Shown: positions 1 to 9,804 of the stretch, piece after piece | Layout: each line of letters begins with the position of its first letter | Position numbering within the stretch: the stretch's first letter is position 1 | From: Cyanophora paradoxa | Lineage: Eukaryota; Glaucocystophyceae; Cyanophorales; Cyanophoraceae | Direction of reading: 5' to 3' | DNA: 64,000 bases | Assembly: GCA_004431415.1 (NCBI GenBank) | Contig: QPMI01000477.1 | Coordinates: 62,001 to 126,000, forward strand | The notes under the pieces: generated by a model | What the model saw: only the letters and a program-made list of their open reading frames with translations | The model's database searches: none | What the model was told of the DNA's origin: nothing | Made by a program: the position numbers and the translations under genes

Positions 1-94
1 TTCGAACGGAATCGGAATTTTCGGAAGTTCAATAATCTTCAATCGACTGTGTCTTTTGGAAAAGAACACTGTCACTGATCGATCGATATCCGAT

Positions 95-599
95 TAGGGC
101 TGTCGCGGTACGGCGCGGTAGCGGTAGACTGGTCCTACCGACCGGCCCGGTAGACTTGCCCGGTCTACCGTCATACAAGCCCGGTAGCCATACAAATTCG
201 CCCGTTGGGGGGTAGCCGGGCGCGCCCCGGGCACCCGGACTCCCGGGCCTCCCGGCCGCCGGGCCGCCGCGCCGGGCCCGCGCACCGCCGCGCGCCGCAC
301 CGCCGGCGCCCGCGCCGCACATCACTCTGCGCCAAGGTCATGGCTGACAACCACCCCGCACTTCCTCACAACTGGGGCTCCTCACCCCGCGGCCGCAAGC
401 ACAAGCTGTAGATGCGCAAAGTAGCGTGTAAACAGTTTAGGCGCGTAGCGCCTTGGAGCTTGACGAATTTTAGCTTGATTTTGCGTCAGTTTTCGCGTAC
501 TATGCGTGCCAGCCGTGACCTACCGGGCGTACCCGGTCGGTACGGGTCAGAGAGGTCTACCGACCGGGTAGAGGGGGGGGGTCTACCGTGACAGCCCTA
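95..599. mobile_element. hAT-type MITE, 505 bp
   Basis: The ends are inverted repeats: TAGGGCTGTC at 95-104 and GACAGCCCTA at 590-599, extended by degenerate CGGTA/TACCG-rich arms. The element is flanked by a perfect 8-bp direct repeat, TATCCGAT, at 87-94 and 600-607. An 8-bp duplication and a terminus fitting YARNG are hAT superfamily hallmarks. No transposase is encoded and the interior is GC-rich, so it is non-autonomous. No second copy was seen in the window. Confidence 0.8.
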
Positions 600-1604
600 T
601 ATCCGATGATCGCGAGTCAAAAACCATAAAACCTCCCGGGTCCGAAATCCGGCTAGCGCAGCAGCTGCCAGTGCAGCGCGCGCTCCCGTCGCCTCCCGAC
701 TCGGCGAGTCCCGACTCCCGGGTCCCGAGTCCCGACTCCCGAGCCTCGGAGTCCCGACTCCCGACTCGCCGCCAGTGATGGCATTTTTTCTAGAAACATT
801 TCTAAAAACAATTTCGAAATCAATTTCGAAATTGTTTCCGAAAAGGTCCCGAGAGACCCCCCTAATTAGGAATTGTTTCTAATAAAGGGGGGTACCCTCG
901 TTTTGCCACATTCTGCGCGAAACACGGCGAAACAACGCAATAAAATGATAGGAAACGTGATAGAAAGGTTATATAACACGATAGGAGTCTATCGTAGACG
1001 TCTAGAACCGGAACTCAGCCGCCAACAAGGCTTGCAGGGGGTACGAGGTGTGAATTTCCCTTTTGTACTGTCGCATGTTCTGATGATCCGGAAGACACGA
1101 AACTGGACTGTTACCAATAAGGAAAGCATAAGAAGGTTAAAGGGAGCGTCAGGCATCAGCAGAAGGGCCCTCGGGAGGGGCCCCTGATTTCGGAAATATT
1201 CCAAAGAATTAATATCTCTCGTTTAGACGCTTATTTGCCAAAGAATACAGTGCTTTTGCGGTGCTTGGAATGTTTTCTATGGTGCAAATATTTGCACAAT
1301 CTTTTCCAAAGCTTGCAGAAAGTTTTCAGGGCAATTTTGGGGGAGTAAACTTTACCCAACACTGCTCTGGCCATGGGCTACTACTGGCAGGCTGTGGGCC
1401 TGTGGCAGGCACTGGCAGCAACTTGGCAACGTGCAACGTTAACGGCGGCAGCTGCAGCTGCGCATGCAGGCTGCAGCAACGGCGGCAGCACCGGTACCGT
1501 GGCACACCGGTACCGCTGGACGTCCGACGGTCCGACGGTCTCCGACCGTCGTACTTCAGTACGCGTCTAGCCGCCGAGCTCTCATAGTATAGCCTAGAAT
1601 CTGC
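600..1604. other. Gene-free spacer with simple repeats and a palindrome
   Basis: No supported gene. About 690-772 is a degenerate array built from CCCGACTC-like words. 807-836 is a near-perfect 30-bp palindrome centred on two ATTTCGAAAT blocks, which could form a cruciform. The short open frames at 873-1187 and 1261-1587 have no recognisable domain and look accidental. Confidence 0.5.
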
Positions 1605-3242
1605 ATGCGCACCAGCATGCAGATTTGTTCGTCGCAGATGGCACCAGCAAGTCTGCGCACAAGTCTGGCAAGCATTAATATTAGTTTCAGCATTGTTCTC
1701 GTGAGCTTCGTGCTCGCTGTCAACGTTGTCGGGCTCGAAACCTCTGCAGCTGTACAGGCTGCAGGCCTAGGTAGCGCTGCTCGTGGACAGGATTTCTGTC
1801 CCCACAACGTTAACGAGACATCAACGGCCGCGTACTTCTCGAGCGTTCATGATCACCTATATGCAAGCGATCCTGATCATGATCAGGAAGTTGAAGTCGC
1901 GGCGCGGGCTTTCAGCAGCAAGGCGCACTCCGGATCCATTCCTGCACCATCCATATCACGCTCTGCACTTCAAGGGCTTCCTCGAGCTCCGGTGAAGCGG
2001 CCGTACGCATACAAGAAGCGAATCACCTCCGCCAATCTCATCCATGTGAAGCCGACTAGCTCGACTGGACCTCTCCCCTGCGTCCCACCAACGCAAATAA
2101 CAACCTGCGCTCCGTGCACCGCCAACACAATCTCGTACAATACCCAAGACTGGTGTGTCAACGACTGTAACGCAGGGCAAAGCATCCTAGTCAGCAATGC
2201 TCCAAACTGCGCGTGCAAGTCACCGAACTCCGACGTAGGAGGCGTTTGTACAGGTACTTGGTCACGTGAATTGATGATAATGAAGTTCGCTTCTCTCTTG
2301 AGATCTAGATCGCCATCGCAGCTCCTGCAACGCCGAGCCCGTCGCCAAGCCCGAGCCCATCGCCGAGCCCGAGCCCATCGCCGTCGGCTTCTCCGAGCCC
2401 GAGCCCCAGCGCCTCGCCCAGCCCGTCTCAGGTCGTCGAAACCACGGCGACCCCAAGCCCCAGCCCCTCGGAGGTCGCGGCTGCCACTGCGACCCCAAGC
2501 CCATGGCCACTGCAGGCTGCGACCCCGAGCCCGCTGCAGGCTGCGACCCCGAGCCCCGCGGCCGCGCAGCAGATGATGGCCACGCCGACACCTTCCGCAG
2601 TGCCTGCTGTCATCGGGCCGGTTTGTCGTTCCCGTTTATCATTCTCTTGGCATTTTCACCCGGTAATCAAATATTATAATAACAGTTCGTATATACCGCA
2701 GAAAATTACTCGAGTCGTGGTCGCTGGTGTGGCGGGCGGCCTCAGTGGGACTACCCTTGTCTTCGATGCGAACAACACCGCCCGCCTTCCGACTCCGGTC
2801 GTTCAGACAAGCAAGGCTGGTGGCGTCGTCACCATCGTTGGCGAAGGTGTGAATGTATAAATCGAACCGATTGCTAAAATCTTTTTTTGATCATGAGCGA
2901 CGACCGAATCGCTGTAGGCTTTCCCGTCAGCGCTTCAATTCGGATCATTATTGTCAATCCGGGCAACGGCAAATCTTGCCAGGCGGTGAACCCCCAAGTC
3001 CCGACCAACACTACAATTACTTTCGGTAAGCCATATGCATGGCCATGCCAGACCATCTGCATCCATAAGCATCTCGCCATGATCATGACGCTTTCTGCCT
3101 CCCAGAGATCCCGGCCGTCGACACTTGCAACCGGAACAATCTGGGGCGCCAGCTGCTCCAGGACGCGTTTTCCGCCGAGTCTGGATACAACCTTCAGATC
3201 GACAGCCCCACCAATGCCTTCCAGGCCTTCGTGCGCGCTTAA
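1605..3242 (+). CDS. Secreted Cys-rich protein with a Pro-Ser stalk (multi-exon)
   Basis: Five exons join in phase: 1605-2251, about 2320-2620, about 2705-2850, about 2914-3025 and about 3106-3242. The N-terminus has a hydrophobic stretch (about residues 20-45) that can serve as signal peptide or anchor. Then comes a Cys-rich segment (CPP, CAPC, WCVNDC, CACK), then a stalk of repeated SPSP/ATPSP units, then a hydrophobic/Thr-rich C-terminal domain with two Cys. Introns are GT-AG; the Pro-Ser exon follows an acceptor CGCAG. The pattern resembles cell-wall or extracellular-matrix glycoproteins of algae (pherophorin-like organisation), but no family is certain. The start is uncertain. The frame closes at TAA 3240-3242, only 67 bp before the provirus. 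A donor at GTGCGC (3231) could instead have led into an intron now holding the provirus. Confidence 0.55.
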
Positions 3243-3303
3243 TTTTTAATTTTGCTTGCGTATGCGCATTGTTGCAATTGCCGCTTACGCATCATCGGTA
3301 CCA

Positions 3304-3309
3304 GACGCT
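3304..3309. repeat. Target-site duplication, left (GACGCT)
   Basis: GACGCT directly precedes the first base of the left terminal inverted repeat and recurs at 23168-23173 directly after the right one. A 6-bp duplication is what rve integrases of Polintons produce. Confidence 0.9.
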
Positions 3310-3717
3310 TATTATTATGGGGAGGACCCCCCCCAAATCAAACCGCCGACAAGTCTGATTTTACCTTCAGGGATCCACCCCATTTTAGCGTCATCAACTA
3401 ACATTTTCCCTGAAAAATTTTAGACGTGTTACAAGTAGATGTGTTGATGGGAAAAGCATGGATATGGAGATTGGAGGGCGTGAGAGCGAGTACAGAGAAG
3501 CTAAACGAGGAAAATGCGTTAAGCTATAGCTAGGCGATATTAATGAGTACAGAGAAGCTAAACGAGGAAACGTGTTAAGCTCTAGCTAGATGTAATTGAT
3601 GTGTACAGAGAAGCTAAACGAGGAAAAAGCGTTAAGCTATAGCCGCACGTAAGGACGGGAGCGTCAGCCAGAAGGCTTCCTGCTCTTCGAGCCCCCAGAG
3701 CGGTCTGGTGCGGCCTC
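3310..3717 (+). repeat. Left terminal inverted repeat, 408 bp
   Basis: Begins TATTATTATGGGGAGGACC and matches the reverse complement of 22760-23167 over its length; homology stops after CGGCCTC at 3717. I saw no mismatch by eye. A short C run near the tip (about 3328-3334) is conserved at both ends. Short open frames inside both repeats (for example 3582-3851) are the same sequence read at each end and are not taken as genes. Confidence 0.93.
3490..3626 (+). repeat. Three ~57-bp direct repeats inside the left TIR
   Basis: The core GTACAGAGAAGCTAAACGAG starts at 3490, 3547 and 3603, each copy followed by a variant of GCGTTAAGCTATAGCTAG. Spacing is 57 and 56 bp. The mirror set lies in the right TIR (about 22851-22987). 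Iterated motifs in terminal repeats often bind a replication or integration protein; that role is inference. Confidence 0.8.
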
Positions 3718-3858
3718 TGGAGATGTGTCGATGACTTTATCTTTGTTTTAATTGTTTTAATTCGGAGGGTCAAGTTCACGAGAAAACTTTGCGGACGCCG
3801 TGACGTGATGCTGTGACGTGGCGAGAAAACGGCGAGATACGTGACACACAAGAGAATG

Positions 3859-3915
3859 GCGCTGATAGTGCGCTGATAGTGCGCTGATAGTGCGCTGATA
3901 TTGACATGATATAAA
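3859..3915 (+). promoter_or_regulatory. 11-bp tandem repeats and TATA box before polB
   Basis: Four tandem units GCGCTGATAGT start at 3859, 3870, 3881 and 3892 (the last ends in ATT). A TATAAA follows at 3910-3915, about 93 bp before the polymerase ATG at 4008. The arrangement looks like an upstream activator array with a core promoter for the early replication genes. Function is inferred from position only. Confidence 0.5.
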
Positions 3916-4007
3916 GGAAACGCAGACTATGTTATCGATCAGAGATTGATGCGTTGAAACGCCAAAAACAATAGACCTCCCAATATTCATTCTGAAAGCA
4001 TAGTATA

Positions 4008-7000
4008 ATGGCGAGCGCCGCAGTACTCAAAACTGAGCTGAGGAATTTAGCGACTGAACTCTATGAGAGTGGATATATTCGTGACTCCTTTCGAAACAAG
4101 CTGTTTCGTCTGACCGATACAAGCGGACGGACCTGGTCCGGAACGATTCGTAAATACATTGCGACAATGCTGCGACTGCGGAGCACAGTTCGTCCTGCTC
4201 GTCGTTTGCCTGAGTCAAGGGTAGCGGGGCATTTTGGTGCAATAGCAGCAGCGCGTGCAAACGCTGTTCAAGCCGAGGAGGCAATCCTAGAGGACGTTCC
4301 GAACATATTTCAGGAAGTCGAAGATGTTCGAGTAACAGAAGTCCTAGACGGCGTGCTTTCTCACAGACACCATCGCTATCCGAATTTGTTGTTTGATAAG
4401 CATGTGTTTGCGATCGCACCAAATTGGAACCCGGAGGAGGTAAAAACCATAGCGATCGACATTCTTGATCACTTGGGTGTGGCGGGAATGATAGGCCGGT
4501 TTGTGATTATCCGCTTCCGCTTCGAAAAAAATCAAATGTACACAACTCAGCTGATTCAAATTGGGCAAAACGGGCTTCGAGTTTTGACCGAGAGTTTGGA
4601 TGAGCGCATCGCGCAGTGGATGGCAGCTCAAATGTCGTACGAGGAAGATGATTTCTGGGTAGTAACATCGATTGAGGTGTTGATTGCAGACAACGCGGCA
4701 GGCGCCCTGGGGAACATCCCGAAACTGCCGTTTTACCACAGGACAGTAGATAAACTGTACTGCCCGATGTCACCAACTAATGATTGCGTGCTGGAGTGTT
4801 TTGAGTACGTAAAATTAAATCCACGGGGTTTAAGTCTGAAGACAGTGATTGAAAAATTAGCGAAGGCGCCCTATACGTCTATTCGAGAGCAGATGGGACT
4901 AGCGAAGGGAATGATATCTCTCGATTGCAGGACAGTGGAAACGATCTGCAGGTTTTATTCGATTGATGCAACCGTGACGGAGTGGGAAGCAACAAAGTTT
5001 AAGGAGCTTTTTCGAACTGAGCTGAGCTTTTCAAAGCGAGCGATACTTTGCAATATAGACGGACATTGTTTCCTCGTAAAGAACGAAGCAACACTGTCTC
5101 TTGAGAAGTGCCCTTGTTGCGGAAAGATGTTTGATTTGGCGACGCACCGAGCAAACTGCAGCTTTTGCAATCAGTGCAAGCGTGCTTACGACCCGCGGAA
5201 GGACCACACATCGGAATGTCAGAAAATGACGCGGCGGCAAAATGTGATCGGGCGACAAATCAAGCCCTGCAAACCGGAGACAGAATTTTCAGCGTTGGAC
5301 AGCGTTGTCTGCGCGGATTTCGAGACGTTTGCTCCTGATAGCAAGACGCATGTTCCATACGCTATGAGCTATTGCACGATCGATAATGGGGAGATATCAC
5401 CTTGCGAGGTTGTATATGGTGAGCAAACACTGGAGACATTCATGCGATGGCTCGAGCAACGCAACGAGAATACCACGTTGATTTTCTACAACGGGTCTGG
5501 GTTTGATTATATATTCGTCTACAAATGGCTTGTGCTTAATCGAGCGGAGACTGCCGTGAACGTTCTGAGATCGAACGGAAAAATTAAGAGTATGTCGTGG
5601 AAGACTGGTGCGGGAGGGAAAATCAGCACGTTTGATCCATGTCTTCACATCCAGGCCTCGCTAAAGTCGGCATGCAAAGATTACGGGTGCACGAATGTAA
5701 AGGGAGATTTTGATCATAACAAGATTAAAACGTGGGAGGATGTTGAGCGTTTTAAATCTGAATGGGAGCCGTACGTGGAAGACGACGTTAAGGCAATGAC
5801 AGAGCTTTACATTAAATATTCGACAGCAGTCTTTGATCTGTACGGCTTAAACGTGAACACGACGCAAACAACCACAGCTTCGGCAATGGCGTTCCAGATT
5901 CATCGGCAGACTTTGATCAATCCGATTTCGCTGCCGACCTACAAGGATGATCAGGTGCTGCGCCAAGCAATATATGGTGGTCGGTGTCTCCCATTTAAAC
6001 GCAAATTCGTCTCATCGGGCCCGGATGATTATTTAGTCGACCTGGATGTTGTAAGCTTGTATCCGACGGCTATGTACGAGAATTGGTTTCCGACTGGTAA
6101 GTACAAGCATATTACGTCGCCCGATGCACTGGACAGATTCTGCAAATTTGTCCAATCGAGTCAGCGTTCGCTGATGTTTATAGCGTGCGTGGACGTGACA
6201 ATTCCGCAAAATCTGCTGCTCTCTCCGCTGCCGCGGCATGAATCAAACCTAGGCTGGTCTAATCTCAAGCCAATTGAGCGTGGTTGGTATACGTCAGTCG
6301 ATATTAATCGTGCAATTAAACTGGGATGCGAGGTGACGAAGGTGCATGAGGTATACCTGTTTGATGGTAAAGATCAGATGTTTAAGACCTACATGGAGCG
6401 GATGTACTGCCAGAAAGCTAGATCTCGCAAGGGAACAGCTCAGTATGCAACATCAAAGATTTCCATGAATGGCCTTTACGGTAAGTATTGCCAGCGGCCT
6501 GTGATCACAACCTCGGATCTGGTGACATCATACAAGCGATTTCGAGAAATTCAGCGATCAGCGCAGATCACAGACATTTCAATTGAGTCAGACACGCGGA
6601 TGTTTGTCACGTACGAGATTGAGGACTCCAAGCGTGATAGAGCTGTCACTAAACCGTGCTTTATTGGTGCATTTATTCTGTCATATTCGCGGGAGATCAT
6701 GGACAGGTTCCTGGTTGAAATAGGCGCATACTGGAGCATTGATGCAATGCCGTTTTATACTGATACGGACTCTTTGATTGTCCATCGAAAATACGCTGAT
6801 CTGCTGCGTGCAAAAGGGTATATGAAGCCATCATATGATATAGCGACGGCAACAGATGCGGACATTTGCAGACAGGAACTAGGGAAACTTGACTGTGACA
6901 TTAAAGGGCGGATTGTGGAAGCGTATTTCATTGGGCCGAAGCTTTATACGTGTGCATTTGTACGTGACAGCGATTTGCAGCTTGACCTGCATGTACGCGC

Positions 7001-7334
7001 AAAGGGGATTCCGCAATCGTGGATCCAGGAGCACTGGCTGCCGGACGAAACAGAAGCAAGGAAGGAAACCATCGCGAACAGGACTGCTCTTGACGCTTAC
7101 AAACGCATGCTGGAGGACTCAACATATCAACCTCAGTGCATGATTGAATCAAAGCTAGCGCGTGTTTATAGGCCAAACGGGCGTCAGCGGGACAGTGGAA
7201 TCGGCTTTAGTTCGATTATTCAGATACCATTTGCGCGTCAACTCAACAAGTCGCAGTATACAAAGCGCAAGATAATTCCAGACGAGTACTATAGTAGTGT
7301 CCCTCATGAGTACCGAGCAAGCGAGTCGAATTAA
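4008..7334 (+). CDS. polB: Protein-primed family B DNA polymerase
   Basis: Replicative polymerase of the element, 1108 aa. Exonuclease motifs: ExoI DFET (D437), ExoII YNGSGFD (Y494), ExoIII YVEDD (Y589). Polymerase motifs: A, DLDVVSLYPT (about 678-687); B, KISMNGLYGK (from 817); C, YTDTDS (917-922); then a KLY near 978. The order and the long A-B spacing fit the protein-primed branch used by Polintons, adenoviruses and virophages. The N-terminal ~430 aa hold a region with NDCVLECF and later DGHCFLV (about 255-365), possibly a Cys/His fold such as OTU, followed by paired zinc-finger-like CPCC...HRANC / CNQC...HTSEC motifs (about 368-405). The start is the first ATG after the TATA box. Its 3' end overlaps the integrase by 38 nt in another frame, suggesting coupled expression. 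Confidence 0.95.
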   Translation: MASAAVLKTELRNLATELYESGYIRDSFRNKLFRLTDTSGRTWSGTIRKYIATMLRLRSTVRPARRLPESRVAGHFGAIAAARANAVQAEEAILEDVPNIFQEVEDVRVTEVLDGVLSHRHHRYPNLLFDKHVFAIAPNWNPEEVKTIAIDILDHLGVAGMIGRFVIIRFRFEKNQMYTTQLIQIGQNGLRVLTESLDERIAQWMAAQMSYEEDDFWVVTSIEVLIADNAAGALGNIPKLPFYHRTVDKLYCPMSPTNDCVLECFEYVKLNPRGLSLKTVIEKLAKAPYTSIREQMGLAKGMISLDCRTVETICRFYSIDATVTEWEATKFKELFRTELSFSKRAILCNIDGHCFLVKNEATLSLEKCPCCGKMFDLATHRANCSFCNQCKRAYDPRKDHTSECQKMTRRQNVIGRQIKPCKPETEFSALDSVVCADFETFAPDSKTHVPYAMSYCTIDNGEISPCEVVYGEQTLETFMRWLEQRNENTTLIFYNGSGFDYIFVYKWLVLNRAETAVNVLRSNGKIKSMSWKTGAGGKISTFDPCLHIQASLKSACKDYGCTNVKGDFDHNKIKTWEDVERFKSEWEPYVEDDVKAMTELYIKYSTAVFDLYGLNVNTTQTTTASAMAFQIHRQTLINPISLPTYKDDQVLRQAIYGGRCLPFKRKFVSSGPDDYLVDLDVVSLYPTAMYENWFPTGKYKHITSPDALDRFCKFVQSSQRSLMFIACVDVTIPQNLLLSPLPRHESNLGWSNLKPIERGWYTSVDINRAIKLGCEVTKVHEVYLFDGKDQMFKTYMERMYCQKARSRKGTAQYATSKISMNGLYGKYCQRPVITTSDLVTSYKRFREIQRSAQITDISIESDTRMFVTYEIEDSKRDRAVTKPCFIGAFILSYSREIMDRFLVEIGAYWSIDAMPFYTDTDSLIVHRKYADLLRAKGYMKPSYDIATATDADICRQELGKLDCDIKGRIVEAYFIGPKLYTCAFVRDSDLQLDLHVRAKGIPQSWIQEHWLPDETEARKETIANRTALDAYKRMLEDSTYQPQCMIESKLARVYRPNGRQRDSGIGFSSIIQIPFARQLNKSQYTKRKIIPDEYYSSVPHEYRASESN

Positions 7335-8493
7335 ACAAGCTTATTATGATCCTGAAACTGGTTTTCAGTCTGCAGCACGTTTAGCTAAGCGGCTTAATCT
7401 GCCGCTCTCAAAAGTGCAGGACGTGCTTTCAAAATTAACGACGGCACAGCGTTTTGCGAAAACTGTAAAGGAAAAGCCGTCCACCAGCATTATTTACGAG
7501 GAGCCCGAAAAGTATTACGAAGTTGATTTGATTGATGTCACCCCGTATGCAAGATCAAATCGAGGGATTACATTTATTATGAACGGAATAGATGTGACGA
7601 CGCGCAAAGCGTATAGCATCCCTATGAAGACGAAATCGGAAAGCACTCTGCTAGCCAGTTTGAAGAAATTGATTGATGAACTGCCCTCGAAGCCGGACGT
7701 CATTCAGACAGATCAGGAGTTTAAGGGAACCGCAGCAGCAATGCTGGCGAGTATGGGAATCAAGCATAATGCAGTGGAGGCGCATCGCCCGCAAGCAAAC
7801 GGCAAAATAGAAAGATTTAATGGTACGCTTAAGCGCATCATTGCGAAGTACATGGATGCGTACGACACGGACAGATATATTGAAAAGCTGCCTGCTTTTG
7901 TGCGCAACTATAATTCATCAGAGCATAGGTCGATCGGTACGTCGCCGAACGCTGCAGCAGAAAATCCGAAGGAGACAATTGCACGCAATGACTACCAGAG
8001 AGAAGCGTACGAGCAACAGCACTACTTTGCACAGGCCGAATTTAAAGTAGGCGATCGCGTGCGGGTACAGCTAGAGAAAAAACGTTTCGACAAATCTTCA
8101 AAGCCGACGTATTCAAAAGAAATCTATACGATTATGGAGATAGGTGGCTTTGGACCGCTGCTCAAATTTACGCTTTCGGGCTACGACAAAGCGGTGACCT
8201 ACCAGCGACTATTGAAAGTAGCGGCAGATTCAGAGGAACGTCGTGCTGGAGGAGCAGCACAGAGAGCTATGCAACGACGAAAGAAGGAGCAAAATCTGAT
8301 GCGAGAGAAACTAGACAAGAGTGATATAGAGAAAGCGCGCAAACTCGAGCGTTTGCAAAAGCAATTATTGACTGCAGGTAAAGAGAAATTGAACCCAGGA
8401 GGTGCAACAGCGCGCTGGTATTCGTCGTTCCAGAATAAAACTGCAGCGTACTCAGCCCCTGGCAATACACGGACTCTTCGCCCACGAGCGTGA
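7297..8493 (+). CDS. Polinton-type rve integrase
   Basis: 398 aa, RNase H-fold retroviral-type integrase that inserts the linear element. An N-terminal helical region with a helix-turn-helix look (about 10-50) precedes the catalytic core: EVDLIDV (D77), IQTDQEF (D139) and GKIERFN (E172) form the DDE triad. A C-terminal SH3-like stretch starting near VGDRVRV (about 250-305) and a Lys/Arg-rich coiled tail follow. It overlaps the end of the polymerase gene. The 6-bp target duplication agrees with this enzyme. All catalytic residues are present, so it looks functional. Confidence 0.93.
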   Translation: MSLMSTEQASRIKQAYYDPETGFQSAARLAKRLNLPLSKVQDVLSKLTTAQRFAKTVKEKPSTSIIYEEPEKYYEVDLIDVTPYARSNRGITFIMNGIDVTTRKAYSIPMKTKSESTLLASLKKLIDELPSKPDVIQTDQEFKGTAAAMLASMGIKHNAVEAHRPQANGKIERFNGTLKRIIAKYMDAYDTDRYIEKLPAFVRNYNSSEHRSIGTSPNAAAENPKETIARNDYQREAYEQQHYFAQAEFKVGDRVRVQLEKKRFDKSSKPTYSKEIYTIMEIGGFGPLLKFTLSGYDKAVTYQRLLKVAADSEERRAGGAAQRAMQRRKKEQNLMREKLDKSDIEKARKLERLQKQLLTAGKEKLNPGGATARWYSSFQNKTAAYSAPGNTRTLRPRA

Positions 8494-8541
8494 AAAAGAA
8501 AGGGCTTCATTCACGCCCCTCTTTTTACAAATTTCCATCCA

Positions 8542-8817
8542 TTACAGCGCTATAACAACGCATTGTTGGAGGGACTCTAGCAACGCTAACTTTTCGTAAA
8601 TTCGATTGCGATAGCGGCGATTTGCCTCTAAGTGATTCTCACTGTTATTGCGTTGATATTTCAAACTGGCTTCAATATGCCGTTGCCGATAATCAGGATC
8701 TTCATTGTAACGACGGCGATGGTATTCTGCACGCTTTGCTTTCCTTGCCGCAGCGATTTCAGGGGTGACAACAATTGGCTTACGCCCAGAACGCTTTGGC
8801 GATGATTCAACATCCAT
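8542..8817 (-). CDS. Small basic helical protein, unknown function
   Basis: About 91 aa from the ATG at 8817 (an ATG at 8850 in the same frame is possible). After an SPKRSGRKP AT-hook-like segment come Arg/Tyr-rich helices of the type KRAEYHRRRYNEDPDYR and RRYRNRIYEK. Proteins of this look recur in large DNA viruses of protists and are thought to bind nucleic acid. That is family resemblance only. It is divergent from the next gene, with 109 bp between starts. Confidence 0.65.
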   Translation of the reverse strand: MDVESSPKRSGRKPIVVTPEIAAARKAKRAEYHRRRYNEDPDYRQRHIEASLKYQRNNSENHLEANRRYRNRIYEKLALLESLQQCVVIAL

Positions 8818-8926
8818 TTCTTTGATTTTCTCGTCACAAACAAGGTGCAAAATCTTTTTATGGCATAAATCGCAGGTTTGTGATGCGTTAAATTCCGAAC
8901 ATAAAATCCGAGATATAATTCAAAGA

Positions 8927-9211
8927 ATGGAAGCAGACAAGCAGCGTCGCTGTGCCGCAGGAACAATTCGTTTCGGAAAGTTCCGTGGCGAAAGTCATCT
9001 TAAAGTAGTGTTTAGCGATCCGAAGTATGCCGAATGGCTAATGTCTTGGGAACATCTCCGTGAGTACGATAAAAGGCAGTTGCAGCGTGCTTTTGAAATA
9101 TGTCAATCGAACGATCTGTCAACAGTAAACGGGATGCTTGAATATGTAGAGCGAGAGAGGAAACCAACTGTAGAAGATCTTACAGATTTGCCCGATTTTG
9201 ACTTGCCTTAA
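8927..9211 (+). CDS. Small protein with FGKFRG...DPKYAEWL motif
   Basis: 94 aa from the ATG at 8927. The central IRFGKFRGESHL...FSDPKYAEWLMSW matches the general motif FGK-x-G-x(8-12)-DPxYxxWL found in DUF3820-like and exonuclease X C-terminal modules, often beside nucleases. The C-terminus is acidic (DLTDLPDFD). No catalytic residues are visible, so it may be an accessory nucleic-acid-binding protein. It sits between the replication genes and the HNH gene. Confidence 0.6.
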   Translation: MEADKQRRCAAGTIRFGKFRGESHLKVVFSDPKYAEWLMSWEHLREYDKRQLQRAFEICQSNDLSTVNGMLEYVERERKPTVEDLTDLPDFDLP

Positions 9212-9240
9212 AGAGATCTCAATCTCAGATTGTAAAGAAG

Positions 9241-9804
9241 ATGGAGGTCACAATTCCAGAAGGCGCTGTAGCGATACCGCTTGGTGGAATTCGCAATCAT
9301 CGTCGAGTCATCGTTGCTTATGCTCTTGTTTCACAGGATGATGCTCAGCGCGTGCTTGGATTCCGCTGGAGTTTACATAATTTTGGATATGCTCAAACCA
9401 CGATCAACAGAAAGACCGTGTTGTTGCATAACTTCATCAGCGGCGAACTCGAAAACGGTTTAACTATCGATCATATCAACAACGATCCAAAAGATAATCG
9501 TCGCGAAAATCTTCGACTGGCAACAAAGCGGCAGCAGACTCTAAACCGTGGCCAGCAGCGCAATAACACCAGCGGTTTCATTGGTGTATCGTTCCATCAG
9601 CAGCGTGGTAAATGGCAGGCGTATTGTAAGATGAATGGGCGTCAAAAGCACATTGGTTACTTTGCAACCGCAGAAGAAGCTGCTAAAGCCAGAGACACCT
9701 ATGCCCTTGATCAAACTTCCGCCGAGGACCGTCCATTTCTGCGTCTGAATTTCACAACCGAATCCGCCGTCCACCCAGAGCTCCCTTCATCTGTGAGCTT
9801 GTAG
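9241..9804 (+). CDS. HNH endonuclease with AP2 DNA-binding domain
   Basis: 187 aa. HNH core at about residues 60-95: LLHNFI, then DHINNDPKDNRRENLRLAT, with the His and Asn residues of the beta-beta-alpha metal fold. An AP2-like domain follows (about 105-150): NTSGFIGVSFHQQRGKW...GYFATAEEAAKARD. This pairing is typical of free-standing homing-type endonucleases in phages and large viruses, so the gene may be a selfish passenger. Its 3' end overlaps the convergent gene at 9752-10381 by 53 bp. Confidence 0.88.
   Translation: MEVTIPEGAVAIPLGGIRNHRRVIVAYALVSQDDAQRVLGFRWSLHNFGYAQTTINRKTVLLHNFISGELENGLTIDHINNDPKDNRRENLRLATKRQQTLNRGQQRNNTSGFIGVSFHQQRGKWQAYCKMNGRQKHIGYFATAEEAAKARDTYALDQTSAEDRPFLRLNFTTESAVHPELPSSVSL

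Noticed and set aside
3490-3660. CRISPR-like spaced repeats
   Set aside because: Only three copies, inside a eukaryotic element's TIR, with spacers that are themselves similar and no cas genes.
3582-3851. 89-aa frame matching a 72-aa frame at 22677-22895
   Set aside because: These are the same TIR sequence read at both ends; no start signal or domain.
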